Positions 43,571-58,015 are shown, counted from the stretch's first letter. The stretch is DNA of 64,000 bases from Mycobacterium sp. ENV421 (GCF_002887815.1 NZ_PDHO01000002.1:1-64000); one strand, 5' to 3'. Translations and numbers: made by a program. Notes: a model not told the origin generated them from the sequence alone.

Positions 43571-44787
43571 TGACCGGCTCCGGCGGGCGCAACGGGCGGA
43601 TCGACCGGGGGCGCGGCCGGGGCATCGGGTGCGGCCGCGGGCGGTGCGGCCGCCGGCGGTGCGACTGCGAGCGGTGCCACGGCGGGCGGTGCGGCCACCG
43701 GCGGTGCGACTGCCGGCGGTGCGGCGTCAGCAGGCGCGGGCACCGGTGCGAGCACGAGGCCCGGCGCCGGTGCGGCCGCAGGCGCCGGCGCCTGAGCCGG
43801 AACCGCCAGCGTGCCGGGCAACGGCGCCTGCGCCGCGGCGGGGGGAAGTGCGACAGTGCCGGGAGCCGGGACAGCGCCGGGGGCCAGAACCGTGCCGGGC
43901 AAGGTTGCCAAGGGAACGCCGAAGGGCATCGCACCATTCAACGGCAGACCACCGAGCGGAGTGGGTGCGACACGCACCGGAACCTCGGGTGAACTTCCCG
44001 GCTTCGGCGCTGCCACCGGCGGCGGCACGGGTGCGGCAGGCGGCAGCGGCTTGTCGTCGGGCAGTTTGCTGTTCAACGGCGGGGGCGGCACCCCTTCGGC
44101 CGGCTTCGGCTTGCCCACCACGGTCCAGTTGCCGGTCGGATCCTGAACCAGATGCGCGGTGTCCTTCGACGGGATCATGCCCAGATTGCGCGCGGACTCG
44201 GCCAGCGCGGGCGCGGATTCCGCCTCGAGGACGTCGCGTTCGAGCGCCTCCTTCTGCTGGGACAGCGCCTCATTGGTGGACCGGGCGGTGCCCAACTGGT
44301 AGGACCGCTGAGCGGCGTCGGTGGACAGCCACAGCGTCACGGCCAGCCCGAGACCCAAGGCCCCGATCACCAGCACCACGAACGGGACCTTCGCGACCAG
44401 CGTGTGCGGACGCAGCTCGATACCGGCCAGCCGGGCGATCAGCCGATCGCGAAGTGGCGGCCGAATGGCTTTGGGGGCCTTCGCCTTACGCGCTTTCGCC
44501 CGCGCCTTGGCCTGACTGACGTTCTTGGCCCGGGTGGGGCGTTCGGCGGGCCGTGCGACCGGCGCGGTCTGCGGTCCCTGCCGCAGCGCTCGCGGCTCGT
44601 GCGGGCGGCGGGCCGATGCGCGCCCGCCCCGTGCCGGCGCCTCGGTGCCGCGGCGACGGGCGGTGGCCGTGCCTGCGCCTGCCTTCTTCCTGGCCGACTT
44701 GGTCGGTTCGCTCTTGTCCCGCTTGGCCCCGTCCCGTTTGGCCCCTGCGCGATCCATCGAATCAACCGGCTTGCGCCCCACCTTCAT
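43567..44787 (-). CDS. FtsL-like bitopic division protein with Pro/Ala-rich tail (Rv2164c-like)
   Basis: A 406-residue protein between rsmH and pbpB, the usual place of ftsL. Residues 1-130 are cytoplasmic and very basic (KSARKKAGAGTATARRRG, AKARAKARKAKAPKAIRPP). One helix follows (about 136-155, VPFVVLVIGALGLGLAVTLW). An FtsL-like heptad segment is next (TDAAQRSYQLG...LSQQKEALERDVLEAESAPA). The last 200 residues are low-complexity Pro/Ala/Val, with the strongest repetition (APPxVAP-like units) at 43600-43760. The tail lies outside the membrane and may span the peptidoglycan. Overlap with rsmH is one base (TGATG). Confidence 0.85.
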   Translation of the reverse strand: MKVGRKPVDSMDRAGAKRDGAKRDKSEPTKSARKKAGAGTATARRRGTEAPARGGRASARRPHEPRALRQGPQTAPVARPAERPTRAKNVSQAKARAKARKAKAPKAIRPPLRDRLIARLAGIELRPHTLVAKVPFVVLVIGALGLGLAVTLWLSTDAAQRSYQLGTARSTNEALSQQKEALERDVLEAESAPALAESARNLGMIPSKDTAHLVQDPTGNWTVVGKPKPAEGVPPPPLNSKLPDDKPLPPAAPVPPPVAAPKPGSSPEVPVRVAPTPLGGLPLNGAMPFGVPLATLPGTVLAPGAVPAPGTVALPPAAAQAPLPGTLAVPAQAPAPAAAPAPGLVLAPVPAPADAAPPAVAPPVAAPPAVAPLAVAPPAAAPPAAAPDAPAAPPVDPPVAPAGAGQ

Positions 44788-45965
44788 CAGCTGTCTCCTC
44801 CCCGTCCCCGGTTGACCGACTTCACGCGTTGCAGTGCCCGTAGCCGAACCGGTGCACTGCGTGGATTCCGTTCGATTTCCGCGGCGTCGGCGCGTTCGGC
44901 ACCGCGGGTGATCGCGCTGAATTCCGGCTCATAGCCGGGCAATTCGACGGGCAGGCCGGCCGGTGACCGGGAGGCGGTTGCCGCGGCGAATGTCGTCTTG
45001 ACGATCCGGTCCTCCAGAGACTGATAGGACATCACCGCGATCCGGCCGCCGGGACGCAGCGCGGCCAGCGCCGCGGGCAGTGCCGCCGTCAGCGAGTCCA
45101 GCTCGGCGTTGACCGCGATCCGCAGGGCCTGGAAGGTGCGCTTGGCAGGGTGACCCCCGGTACGGCGCGCCGGCGCCGGGATGCCCTGGTAGATGATCTC
45201 GACGAGTTCGCCGGTGGTGGTCAGCGGCGCGTGCTGGCGTCGTTCGACGATCAGCCCCGCGATGCGGTGGGCGAACTTCTCCTCACCGAAGCGGCGCAGG
45301 ATGTCGGTCAGTTCGGCGCGGCCGTAGGTGTTGAGGATCTCCGCGGCGGTCAGCGGGGCGTCGGTGTCCATCCGCATGTCCAGCGGCGCGTCCTTGGAGT
45401 AGGCGAATCCGCGCTCGGCCTGGTCGAGCTGCATCGAGGAGACACCCAGGTCGAACAGGACACCGTCGATGGATTCGGTTGCCTCCCAACCGGCTTCGGC
45501 AAGAGCGTCGGCGATGCCGTCGTAGCGGGTGTGGACCAGGGTGATCCGGTCGGCGAACGGGGCCAGCCGCTCTCGCGCACCGGCCAGGGCACCTGGGTCA
45601 CGGTCCAGCCCGATCAGGCGCAGCGTGGGGAATTCGGTCAGGAAGCGCTCGGAGTGGCCACCGGCACCCAGGGTCGCGTCGACGAGGATCGCATCCGGGC
45701 GGGTCAGCGCCGGGCCGAGGATCTCGACGCACCGATCCAGCAGGACAGGGATGTGCCCGTGTCCTGATTGGGGGTCGGATTCGTCAACCACGACGGGACC
45801 TCCGGGTTCTGGGTGGGCACCGTGTGCCCTTGCATCGAGGTCCCTGTCCGAACAGGTGAACCTGGCGTTGGGGAAGTACGTCAGGGTCGGTTCGGGCAGA
45901 GACCACGATGCACGGGCTACCTCCGGCTGGGCAGCCGGCTCAGATGATGTCGCTGAGTGCTTCAT
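44787..45965 (-). CDS. rsmH: 16S rRNA m4C1402 methyltransferase RsmH (MraW)
   Basis: A 392-residue SAM-dependent enzyme methylating C1402 in the ribosomal P site. The SAM motif is [15 protein letters not shown] (about residues 94-108). [18 protein letters not shown] (about 115-132), [19 protein letters not shown] (about 170-188), [20 protein letters not shown] and [12 protein letters not shown] complete the set. The first 75 residues are an extension typical of mycobacterial homologues, so the ATG at 45965, which overlaps mraZ by 26 bp, was kept; a start nearer residue 60 is possible. Confidence 0.94.
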   Translation of the reverse strand: MKHSATSSEPAAQPEVARASWSLPEPTLTYFPNARFTCSDRDLDARAHGAHPEPGGPVVVDESDPQSGHGHIPVLLDRCVEILGPALTRPDAILVDATLGAGGHSERFLTEFPTLRLIGLDRDPGALAGARERLAPFADRITLVHTRYDGIADALAEAGWEATESIDGVLFDLGVSSMQLDQAERGFAYSKDAPLDMRMDTDAPLTAAEILNTYGRAELTDILRRFGEEKFAHRIAGLIVERRQHAPLTTTGELVEIIYQGIPAPARRTGGHPAKRTFQALRIAVNAELDSLTAALPAALAALRPGGRIAVMSYQSLEDRIVKTTFAAATASRSPAGLPVELPGYEPEFSAITRGAERADAAEIERNPRSAPVRLRALQRVKSVNRGRGGDS

Positions 45966-46371
45966 CGCTGGCCGCGGAGAAGTTCTCTTCGTGGGTCTCC
46001 TGGTATTCCTGCCAGGCTTGGGCGTCCCAGATCTCGAGGAAGTCGACGGCGCCGATCACCACGCATTCCTTGGACAGGTTGGCGTAGCGGCGGTGGTCCG
46101 CCGACAGCGTGATCCGGCCCTGGGAGTCGGGGTGCTGTTCGTCGGTGCCGGCCGCCAGGTTGCGCAGGAACGCACGCGCCTCCGGATTGCTGCGCGAGGT
46201 CTGCGAAGCCCGCCGGGCCAGCTGTTCGAATTCCGAACGCGGGTAGACGGCAAGGCTGTGATCTTGGCTTTTGGTGACCATCAACCCTCCTGCCAGTGCG
46301 TCGCGGAACTTGGCGGGCAATGTCAGCCGCCCTTTGTCGTCGAGCTTGGGCGTGTACGTGCCGAGAAACAT
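45940..46371 (-). CDS. mraZ: MraZ transcriptional regulator of the dcw cluster
   Basis: A 143-residue AbrB-fold DNA-binding protein. It begins [20 protein letters not shown], the first of two MraZ repeats (DxKGRxxxPxxxR at about residues 10-24). The second is [16 protein letters not shown] (about 85-100). MraZ forms ring-shaped oligomers that bind tandem GTGGG-type repeats and represses its own cluster. The ATG at 46371 is chosen over a GTG three codons earlier because all homologues start MFLG and an AAGGAG lies 11 bases before it. The operator repeats are at 46421-46460. Confidence 0.95.
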   Translation of the reverse strand: MFLGTYTPKLDDKGRLTLPAKFRDALAGGLMVTKSQDHSLAVYPRSEFEQLARRASQTSRSNPEARAFLRNLAAGTDEQHPDSQGRITLSADHRRYANLSKECVVIGAVDFLEIWDAQAWQEYQETHEENFSAASDEALSDII

Positions 46372-46420
46372 GCTGTGCACATCTCCTTGCCCTCACGCCC
46401 CGGAGCCGTCGCTCCGTTGA

Positions 46421-46460
46421 CCGCCACAATACCCCACAATCCCCCACTTTGCTCCACATA
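46421..46460 (-). promoter_or_regulatory. MraZ-binding repeats (four GTGGN units at 10-bp period)
   Basis: On the minus strand this reads as four successive 10-mers, TATGTGGAGC, AAAGTGGGGG, ATTGTGGGGT and ATTGTGGCGG. The GTGGN core therefore recurs every 10 bp, one helical turn, on the same DNA face. This is the known organisation of MraZ operators. It lies 50-89 bases before the mraZ ATG, where the promoter should be. A further pair with the same spacing (GGTGGCAGAGAGTGGCGGAT) lies at 46481-46500 but is two bases out of phase. Confidence 0.85.
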
Positions 46461-46562
46461 ATGGTCTGTTTTCGATCTGCATCCGCCACTCTCTGCCACC
46501 TCTACCCCGGCCCGGGCACTCCGGCCGTCGGATCGACCCACAAAAGCGCAGCTCAACGGCCG

Positions 46563-46577
46563 GTGGGGCGAAGTGGG
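46563..46577 (+). promoter_or_regulatory. Additional GTGGG-N5-GTGGG pair on the opposite strand
   Basis: GTGGGGCGAAGTGGG repeats the GTGGG core at exactly 10-bp spacing, but reading on the plus strand and about 100 bp further upstream of mraZ. It could be an auxiliary MraZ site or a chance match in G-rich DNA. Confidence 0.35.
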
Positions 46578-46680
46578 GGTAATCGGCGCGCGGCGAGATC
46601 GACACCACGGTCACTCCGACGGCGGATCAACAGCCCTCGTGTCGATATCGCGCAGGGCGAACAGCCCGAGCGGTGTTCAG

Positions 46681-46717
46681 GCAAACAAAAACGGGGCAGC
46701 CGAAGCGGCTACCCCGT
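46681..46717 (-). terminator. Rho-independent terminator of the Rv2169c-like gene
   Basis: On the minus strand ACGGGGTAGCCG-CTT-CGGCTGCCCCGT forms a 12-bp stem with one mismatch and a 3-base loop. It is followed directly by TTTTTGTTTGC. It begins 18 bases after the TGA at 46735. Stem, tight loop and T-tract together make it one of the clearest intrinsic terminators in the window. It insulates mraZ from the upstream gene. Confidence 0.9.
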
Positions 46718-46734
46718 ATTCGAGACGCTGACGG

Positions 46735-47145
46735 TCACTCGTCGAAACGACGCCGGAAGCGATCCTCCATGCGGCTGGTGAACGATCCGCCGCCGCCCTT
46801 GGGCCGGCGCTGACGCGAACCGGACGACGGTGACGACGGGCCCGACCGGTCCCGGCCGCCGGCGACACGCGGGCCGGTGATCGCGAAGACCACGCCGCCG
46901 AACATCACCACGAAGCCGATCACCGACAGAATCGGGAAGCTTCCGATCATCGTGGCCTTGAACGCAACCCCGGCAACCAGCATCGCCAGACCGATCACGA
47001 ACAGGCCGGCACCCTGCAATCGTCTGCGCGTGGAGGGGGCCCGCAGAGTTCCGCCCCGCACACTCGAGGCGAACTTGGGGTCCTCGGCATAGAGAGCGCT
47101 CTCGATCTGATCGAGCATGCGCTGCTCATGATCGGAGAGTGGCAT
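46735..47145 (-). CDS. DUF3040 two-helix membrane protein (Rv2169c-like)
   Basis: A 136-residue protein. The N-terminal cytoplasmic block MPLSDHEQRMLDQIESALYA is the DUF3040 signature. It is followed by EDPKFASS and two membrane helices (about residues 46-65 and 70-90). The C-terminal tail is basic and Ser/Gly-rich (GSRQRRPKGGGGSFTSRMED). The ATG at 47145 follows AAGGAGG with ideal spacing, so a longer upstream extension of the frame is ignored. It is placed before mraZ in mycobacteria as in M. tuberculosis. Function is unknown; it may belong to the divisome envelope set. Confidence 0.9.
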   Translation of the reverse strand: MPLSDHEQRMLDQIESALYAEDPKFASSVRGGTLRAPSTRRRLQGAGLFVIGLAMLVAGVAFKATMIGSFPILSVIGFVVMFGGVVFAITGPRVAGGRDRSGPSSPSSGSRQRRPKGGGGSFTSRMEDRFRRRFDE

Positions 47146-47411
47146 TCGTCCCTCCTTGCCGACACGGCCGGTCACGATTCCGATAGAACTTGGCTGCCCA
47201 GCAATGTACGGGGCGACTAACCAAATGATACGAGCTAGATGTGCGGCGTACCACCTAGTTGGTCCACCCGATTGTAGCTGTGTCCAGGCGTTGTTCTGTC
47301 CCCGCCATCGCCACGTAAGGGCCTGGTCACCACAGCAGCGGCAGAGCCGGGTCGCGAGTGCACTGATAATGGCCATGCACCCCCGGATCGATCGGCAGAC
47401 AGAAAGGCATC

Positions 47412-48017
47412 GTGGCGTTGGCGACTTTCCTCATCGATCTGTCGCCCACCGACATGGCGCAGCGTCTTCACGACGCACTGAGCGTGTACGTCGACGCCAT
47501 GCGCTACCCGCGCGGCACCGAAGGCCAGCGGGCGGCGATGTGGCTCGAGCACACCCGCCGGCACGGGTGGAAAGGCGTCGCCGCCGTGGAAGCCGACGTG
47601 GCACCCGCCGCCGAGCCCGGGACCGCGCAGCTGTCGGCGGCTCCCCTGCTCGGTATCGCCTACGGCTACTGCGGCGCCCCCGACCAGTGGTGGCAGCAGC
47701 AGGTGGTCGCCGGGCTGCACCGCATCGGCGTGCCCGCCGAGGAGATCGGCAGGTTGACCAGCAGCTACTTCGAGCTGACCGAGCTCCACATCCACCCGAG
47801 CGCCCAGGGCCGCGGGCTGGGCGAAGCGCTGGCCCGACGTCTGCTGGCCGACCGCGGTGAGTCCCACGTACTGCTGTCGACCCCCGAAATCATCGGCGAG
47901 GCCAACCGGGCCTGGCGGCTGTACCGGCGGCTCGGCTTCACCGACGTGATCCGCGGCTACCACTTCGCCGGCGATCCGCGGGCGTTCGCGATTCTGGGTC
48001 GTAGCCTCCCGCTGTAG
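47412..48017 (+). CDS. GNAT-family N-acetyltransferase (Rv2170-like)
   Basis: A 201-residue GNAT protein. The acetyl-CoA loop is HPSAQGRGLGEALARRLL (Q-x-x-G-x-G, about residues 136-153), preceded by the beta-4 strand FELTELHI. WRLYRRLGFTDVIRGY is the C-terminal motif. The GTG start follows AGAAAGG. M. tuberculosis Rv2170 has been described as acetylating isocitrate dehydrogenase, so a protein substrate is possible, though the family also acts on small amines. It is divergent from the DUF3040 gene with a 266-bp gap holding both promoters, and 23 bp ahead of lppM. Confidence 0.87.
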   Translation: MALATFLIDLSPTDMAQRLHDALSVYVDAMRYPRGTEGQRAAMWLEHTRRHGWKGVAAVEADVAPAAEPGTAQLSAAPLLGIAYGYCGAPDQWWQQQVVAGLHRIGVPAEEIGRLTSSYFELTELHIHPSAQGRGLGEALARRLLADRGESHVLLSTPEIIGEANRAWRLYRRLGFTDVIRGYHFAGDPRAFAILGRSLPL

Positions 48018-48040
48018 CGCGGATCTGGCACGATACCCAC

Positions 48041-49883
<1,843 letters not shown>

Positions 49884-49887
49884 GCCC

Positions 49888-51447
49888 ATGTCCGCCACCA
49901 CACCCACCACACCGACCAGCCGGGCCGGCCTCGCGCGCCTGGCGGCGTTCACCGCCGCCGAGGAGGGCCGCCCGGCCCTGCTCGGTTTCCTCGGCGCGAT
50001 CCTGCTCACCCTCGGCGGGCTCGGCGCGGGCAGCACCCGCCAGCACGATCCACTGCTCGAGTCGATGCACCTGTCCTGGTTGCGATTCGGCCACGGCCTG
50101 GTGGTGTCGTCGGTGCTGCTGTGGGGCGGCGTCGTGCTGATGCTGGTGGCATGGCTGTGGGTGGGCCGCCGCGTCGTTCGGCGGGACAACGAGATCAGCG
50201 AATTCGCGATGATCGCGACCGCCGGGTTCTGGCTGGCTCCGCTGCTGCTGAGCGTTCCGCTGTTCAGCCGCGACACCTATTCGTATCTGGCGCAAGGCGC
50301 GCTGCTGCGCGATGGTCTCGACCCGTACGCCGTCGGACCGGTGGAGAACCAGAACTCGTTGCTGGACAACGTGAGTCCGATCTGGACCACCACCACCGCG
50401 CCCTACGGCCCGGCGTTCATCCTGGTTGCGCGGTTCGTCACCACCCTGGTCGGTGACCACGTGGTGGCCGGCACCATGCTGCTACGGCTGTGCATGCTCC
50501 CCGGGTTGGCGATGCTGATCTGGGCGGCGCCCCGGGTGGCTCGTCACATCGGCGCGAACGGCGCGGTGGCACTGTGGATTTGCGCGCTCAACCCGCTGGT
50601 GATCATTCACCTGATGGGTGGGGTGCACAACGAGATGCTGATGGTCGGCCTGATGATGGCCGGCATCGCGCTGACGTTCGCCCGCCACCACGCCGCCGGG
50701 ACGGCGCTGATCGCGATCGCCGTCGCGGTGAAGGCAACCGCGGTACTGGCCCTGCCGTTCATGGTGTGGGTGTGGATGCGGCACCTGCGGGACCGGAAAA
50801 AGCAAAGAGCCATAACGGCTTTCGTGACCGCATCGGCGGCGTCGGTGGCGATCTTCGTCGCGGTGTTCGCGGTGCTGTCCTGGGTGGCCGGGGTCGGCCT
50901 GGGCTGGCTGACCGCGCTGGCCGGATCGGTGAAAATCATCAACTGGCTGACCATCCCGACGGCCGTCGCGAACCTCACCAACGCCATCGGCGGACTGTTC
51001 ATGCCGGTCAACTTCTACGCGGTGCTCGACGTCACCCGGATTGTCGGCATCGCGATCATCGCCGTGTCACTTCCCCTGCTGTGGTGGCGGTTTCGGCACG
51101 ACGATCGCGAAGCACTGACCGGCATCGCGTGGGCGATGCTGGTGGTCGTGCTCTTCGTCCCCGCGGCGCTGCCGTGGTATTACACCTGGCCGCTGGCGGT
51201 GCTGTCGGCATTGGCACAGTCCCGCACCGCGATCGCACTGATCGCCGGGTTCTCCACCTGGATCATGGTGATCTTCAAACCGGACGGCTCACACGGGATG
51301 TACTCGTGGATCCATGTGCTGCTGGCCACCGCGTGCGCTCTGGCGGCCTGGTACTCGCTGAGAGTCAGTACGCCATCGCCTGAGCGCGCCGAACCACCTC
51401 ACGAGCCTGATGAGCATGCAGCGCATCCACCGGGCGAGCGTTGCTGA
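49888..51447 (+). CDS. mptA: Alpha-(1->6)-mannosyltransferase MptA
   Basis: A 519-residue GT-C fold polyprenyl-phosphomannose-dependent glycosyltransferase that extends the mannan core of lipomannan and lipoarabinomannan on the outer face of the plasma membrane. About 12 membrane helices are visible. The GT-C catalytic acid lies in the first large loop, LFSRDTYSYLAQGALLRDGL (about residues 126-145). The ATG is 4 bp after the idsA2 stop. The last 83 bases overlap the convergent Rv2175c-like gene, so the hydrophilic C-terminal tail (SPERAEPPHEPDEHAAHPPG) is encoded on the strand opposite that gene's end. Confidence 0.9.
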   Translation: MSATTPTTPTSRAGLARLAAFTAAEEGRPALLGFLGAILLTLGGLGAGSTRQHDPLLESMHLSWLRFGHGLVVSSVLLWGGVVLMLVAWLWVGRRVVRRDNEISEFAMIATAGFWLAPLLLSVPLFSRDTYSYLAQGALLRDGLDPYAVGPVENQNSLLDNVSPIWTTTTAPYGPAFILVARFVTTLVGDHVVAGTMLLRLCMLPGLAMLIWAAPRVARHIGANGAVALWICALNPLVIIHLMGGVHNEMLMVGLMMAGIALTFARHHAAGTALIAIAVAVKATAVLALPFMVWVWMRHLRDRKKQRAITAFVTASAASVAIFVAVFAVLSWVAGVGLGWLTALAGSVKIINWLTIPTAVANLTNAIGGLFMPVNFYAVLDVTRIVGIAIIAVSLPLLWWRFRHDDREALTGIAWAMLVVVLFVPAALPWYYTWPLAVLSALAQSRTAIALIAGFSTWIMVIFKPDGSHGMYSWIHVLLATACALAAWYSLRVSTPSPERAEPPHEPDEHAAHPPGERC

Positions 51448-51769
51448 CCGTTTCACGCGACCCATCGCGGGTGACGGTCAGTGACGGGTCGGCGGTGAAC
51501 AGCCAGCGCAGGATCTCGGTGTCGCGGTAGCCGCCGTCGCGCAGCACCGCCAGCAGGCCGGGCAGGCTCTTCACCACCTCGCCCTCGGCGTTGAGGAAGG
51601 CCTTCGGGATCATCGGGACCCCGCCGCGTTTCACCGCTACCAGATGGCCTTCACGCAACTGCTGGTGCACCTTGGTCACCGGGACGTGCAATAACTCGGC
51701 GACCGCCGACAGCTCGTAGACCGGCTCGTCGGGATCCAGCACGTCTTCGCCGGCGGGAATGCTGCTCAC
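51365..51769 (-). CDS. Rv2175c-like DNA-binding protein, probable PknL substrate
   Basis: A 134-residue protein. The N-terminal tail (MSSIPAGEDVLDPDEPVYE) is flexible and contains candidate phospho-sites. A winged helix-turn-helix (about 18-75: LSAVAELLHVPVTKVHQQLR, GHLVAVKRGGVPMIPKAFL) is followed by a helical bundle with EILRWLFTADPSL. In M. tuberculosis the equivalent protein is phosphorylated by the adjacent kinase PknL on its N-terminal region, which lowers DNA binding. Here it is divergent from pknL by 37 bp, so both are probably controlled from one promoter region. Confidence 0.9.
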   Translation of the reverse strand: MSSIPAGEDVLDPDEPVYELSAVAELLHVPVTKVHQQLREGHLVAVKRGGVPMIPKAFLNAEGEVVKSLPGLLAVLRDGGYRDTEILRWLFTADPSLTVTRDGSRETVSNARPVDALHAHQAREVVRRAQAMAY

Positions 51770-51806
51770 CGGCCCAGTCTAGAACTGTTCGGCCTCGGCA
51801 TACCAT

Positions 51807-54976
<3,170 letters not shown>

Positions 54977-55876
54977 CTATCCCGTCGCCTCGGCCCGGTT
55001 CGGCGGCGCGGGCGCGGCGTGAATCTCCTTGTCGAGCTCGGCGTCGACCTCGGCGTCGGCCGGGAAGCTCGGCTCACCGGCGATGATGTGCTGCAACCAC
55101 AACTTGGCCTGCACGACGGGGCGGCGCATGTAGCGTTCCCGCTCCAGGGCTTTGTGCATCTTCCTGGGCTTGTCCTGGTAGTGCCAGCGCGCCCACGGCG
55201 CATGCGGTCGGGACAGCCGGATCGCACCGATGATCAGCAGCGGCGTGATGAACATCCCGATCAGGCCGGTCCACACCTTGCCCTTGAGCAGCACCACGAC
55301 GGCCAGCGCGAGCGTCAGCACGGCGAGCACGACGACCAGGGTGCGCGCGCCGACGGAATCGTCGGCCCGCCAGATCCCGATGTCGAAGAACGACAGCGGG
55401 TTGAAACCCATGATCAGCAGCCCGGCGACGGCGATCGCGGCGAACACCGCGTCCACCGAGGCGCGGCCGTCCTCGGCCCAGTAGACGTCCTCCAGGTGCA
55501 GGATGAGCGCGAACTCGTCGAGAACCAGTGCCGCGCCGATGCCGAAAACGATTGCAGCAGCGGTGAACTCGCTGGTCCCGCCCTCGGTGGCCATCGTCAC
55601 CATGGCGACTCCGGAGATCATCACCAGGATGATGCCGAACACCGCGTGGTGGATGTGCAGGCCGCCGTGGCCGGAGATGTTGCGCGGCTGCCACCATTTG
55701 CGGGGAGCGTCGCTGTCGGCGTTGTGCCGGATGTAGCGGACGATCGTGCGCGTCACGAAGAACGTGAGGATGAACGCGATCAAACACCACATCAACGGCA
55801 CGCGCCCGGGAGCGACGACGTCGAAGTGCAGGTGGTAGGACACGGGACGTGAAGATACGCGCCGACGGGCGCCCAT
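54977..55876 (-). CDS. Integral membrane protein (Rv2180c-like)
   Basis: About 288-299 residues with seven hydrophobic helices. The first helix is [20 protein letters not shown] and the last ends before [17 protein letters not shown] histidine-rich sequence [13 protein letters not shown] near residues 70-82, and [19 protein letters not shown], are striking and could bind metal or be in a catalytic site. The C-terminal 60 residues are cytoplasmic and charged. The start is uncertain: ATG at 55876 or GTG at 55843 ([10 protein letters not shown]). It is divergent from the mannosyltransferase at 55941. Function is unknown; conservation next to mannolipid genes suggests an envelope role. Confidence 0.8.
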   Translation of the reverse strand: MGARRRVSSRPVSYHLHFDVVAPGRVPLMWCLIAFILTFFVTRTIVRYIRHNADSDAPRKWWQPRNISGHGGLHIHHAVFGIILVMISGVAMVTMATEGGTSEFTAAAIVFGIGAALVLDEFALILHLEDVYWAEDGRASVDAVFAAIAVAGLLIMGFNPLSFFDIGIWRADDSVGARTLVVVLAVLTLALAVVVLLKGKVWTGLIGMFITPLLIIGAIRLSRPHAPWARWHYQDKPRKMHKALERERYMRRPVVQAKLWLQHIIAGEPSFPADAEVDAELDKEIHAAPAPPNRAEATG

Positions 55877-55940
55877 GGGCCCGGCACGGCCGGGATACCC
55901 CCCGGCGCGTCGCGGCGCCGGAGATAGTCTGGTTTGCGAG

Positions 55941-57224
55941 ATGAGTAGCGACGTGGGCAGTTCGGCGCGGCCCTGGTTGGTCGCCGGGTGGCGGGTGACG
56001 CAGGTCGCGATCGTCGCGCTCCTGGTCTACGCCGGCTGGCTGCTGTTCGGGCATATCCCCTACCGGATCGACATCGAGGTCTACCGGATGGGCGGCCAGG
56101 CGTGGCTGCACGGCCAGTCCCTCTACGCCGGTGATGCGACGTTCCGCACCACGATCGGGCTCGGTCTGCCGTTCACCTATCCCCCGCTGGCGGCCATCGT
56201 GTTCAGTCCGTTCGCCTGGGTGTCGCTGTCGGTGGCGAGCGTGATCATCACCGTGATCACGCTGGTCCTGCTGCTGGTGTCCACCTGGATCGTGCTGACC
56301 CGCCTGGCGGTGTGGCCGGCCTCGGCGCTGACCCGGGAGCCGGCGTGGCTGCGCCGGGCTTGGTTGTCGGCGGGCCTCGTGGCGCTGGCGGTGATGTATC
56401 TGGAACCCATCGACGCCAACTTCGCGTTCGGCCAGATCAACGTTGTGCTGATGACGTTGGTGATCGCCGATTGCGTGCCGCGCCGCACTCCCTGGCCGCG
56501 CGGGATGCTGCTCGGGGTGGCGATCGCGCTGAAGCTGACCCCGGCGGTCTTCCTGCTGTATCTCCTGCTGCGCCGCGATGGTCGCGCCGCGATGACCGCG
56601 GCCGGCACGTTCGTCGCGGCCAGCCTGCTGGGCTGTGCGTTGGCCTGGCGCGATTCGCTGGAGTACTGGACCACCACGATCCGCCACACCGACCGGATCG
56701 GCAGTGCGGCGCTCAACACCAACCAGAACATCGCGGGCGCACTGGCCCGCCTGGGCCTGGACAAGAGCACCCACTTCATCCTCTGGACGCTGGCCTGCTT
56801 CGCCGTCCTGGGCCTGACCATCTGGGCGGTGCGCCGGGTGCTGGCCGCTGGCGAACCGACGCTGGCGCTGATGTGTGTCGCCCTGTTCGGGCTGATGGTC
56901 TCGCCGGTGTCGTGGTCACACCACTGGGTCTGGGCGTTGCCGACGGTGATCACGGCGACGGTGGCCGCCTACCGACGGCGCAACATAGCGCTCGGCGTGG
57001 TGACCGGTGCCGGGGTGGCGTTGATGGTGTGGATTCCGCTGGAGTTGCTGCCCCAGCATCACGAGGAGTCGGCGTCGTGGTGGCGACAGCTGCTCGGGAT
57101 GTCCTATGTCTGGTGGGCCTTGGCAGTGATCGTCGTCGCGAGGCTGACGGTGACCACGCCGATCGCTAACCTGCGGCGGACTCCGGGATCCGCGCCGGTG
57201 GCTGATCTGGTCCACCCTGCTTAG
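55941..57224 (+). CDS. Alpha-(1->2)-mannosyltransferase, GT87 (Rv2181-like)
   Basis: A 427-residue GT-C fold polyprenyl-phosphomannose-dependent enzyme. M. tuberculosis Rv2181 adds alpha-1,2-mannose branches to lipomannan and caps on LAM. The catalytic Asp is expected in the first loop, [20 protein letters not shown] (about residues 37-56). Then [16 protein letters not shown] and a conserved [17 protein letters not shown] follow. [13 protein letters not shown] is another family block. The ATG at 55941 gives exactly the expected length, so the 22 upstream codons are excluded. The 3' end overlaps the convergent acyltransferase by 59 bp. Confidence 0.9.
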   Translation: MSSDVGSSARPWLVAGWRVTQVAIVALLVYAGWLLFGHIPYRIDIEVYRMGGQAWLHGQSLYAGDATFRTTIGLGLPFTYPPLAAIVFSPFAWVSLSVASVIITVITLVLLLVSTWIVLTRLAVWPASALTREPAWLRRAWLSAGLVALAVMYLEPIDANFAFGQINVVLMTLVIADCVPRRTPWPRGMLLGVAIALKLTPAVFLLYLLLRRDGRAAMTAAGTFVAASLLGCALAWRDSLEYWTTTIRHTDRIGSAALNTNQNIAGALARLGLDKSTHFILWTLACFAVLGLTIWAVRRVLAAGEPTLALMCVALFGLMVSPVSWSHHWVWALPTVITATVAAYRRRNIALGVVTGAGVALMVWIPLELLPQHHEESASWWRQLLGMSYVWWALAVIVVARLTVTTPIANLRRTPGSAPVADLVHPA

Positions 57225-57909
57225 GGCCCCCGGGTTCCTCGCTGTTCTTCAACGTCGCGGCGTAGATGTCGACGTACTCCTGACCGGACAGCTCCATCAG
57301 CTCGTACATGACCTCGTCGATGACGGCCCGCTCGATGAAGCGGTTGCCCGCCAGACCGTCGAACCGGGAGAAGTCCATCGGCTTGCCGAAGCGCACCGTC
57401 ACCCGGCCGAAGCGCCACATCTTGGATCCGGGCGGGTTCACGACGTCGGTTCCGATCATCGCGACCGGAATCACCGGGACCTGCGTCTCGAGCGCGAGGC
57501 GCGCCAGTCCGGTCTTGCCCTTGTACAGCCGGCCGTCCGGGGAGCGGGTGCCCTCCGGATACATCCCCATCAGCTTGCCCTGCGACAGCAGTCGCTCGGC
57601 GGTGGTCAGCGCCGCCTGCGCGGCGTCGGCGTCGGTGCGATCGATCGGGACCTGGCCGGCCACGGTGTAGAACCACCGGGTCAACCAGCCCTTGATGCCG
57701 GTGCCGGTGAAGTATTCGGACTTGGCCAGGAACGTGATCCGTCGCCGGACCACCAGCGGGAGGTAGAAACTGTCCGCCACCGCCAGGTGGTTGCTGGCCA
57801 GGATTGCCGGGCCGTTGTCTGGAAGATGTTCCAGCCCTTCGACTTTCGGCCTACCTAACAGAGCCAGCAACGGGCCCATGAAGATGTACTTGAACAGCCA
57901 GTACCACAT
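57166..57909 (-). CDS. 1-acylglycerol-3-phosphate O-acyltransferase-like (Rv2182c-like)
   Basis: A 247-residue PlsC-family acyltransferase. It has a short hydrophobic N-terminus ([19 protein letters not shown]) for membrane contact. The catalytic HX4D motif is [14 protein letters not shown] (about residues 38-51). The FPEGTRS block reads [11 protein letters not shown] (about 115-125) and [12 protein letters not shown] is the third. It transfers a fatty acyl group to a lysophospholipid or glycerophosphate, providing phosphatidic acid for phospholipids and PI-mannosides. Its 3' end overlaps the convergent mannosyltransferase gene. Confidence 0.92.
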   Translation of the reverse strand: MWYWLFKYIFMGPLLALLGRPKVEGLEHLPDNGPAILASNHLAVADSFYLPLVVRRRITFLAKSEYFTGTGIKGWLTRWFYTVAGQVPIDRTDADAAQAALTTAERLLSQGKLMGMYPEGTRSPDGRLYKGKTGLARLALETQVPVIPVAMIGTDVVNPPGSKMWRFGRVTVRFGKPMDFSRFDGLAGNRFIERAVIDEVMYELMELSGQEYVDIYAATLKNSEEPGGPKQGGPDQPPARIPESAAG

Positions 57910-58015
57910 GGAGCCTCCCGATCACCGCACGCTTTCGTGCAACTCTACCCAGGTCCGCGGACACCGACCACAGGTCGCACCCGGTTCTCACCGGATCATC
58001 AGGGCGCGGCCAGCG

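Larger units (their letters stand above)
46381..46734. other. mraZ upstream region, no gene
   Basis: This 354-bp gap contains the mraZ ribosome-binding site, the MraZ repeats (46421-46460 and 46481-46500), the plus-strand GTGGG pair (46563-46577) and a terminator (46681-46717) for the Rv2169c-like gene. In M. tuberculosis the matching place holds insertion-sequence genes (Rv2167c/Rv2168c); I see none here. Confidence 0.6.

Noticed and set aside
55074-56774. 566-codon minus-strand open frame
   Set aside because: It covers the Rv2180c-like gene in another frame and the antisense of the mannosyltransferase. It is rich in Arg, Gln and His without motifs.
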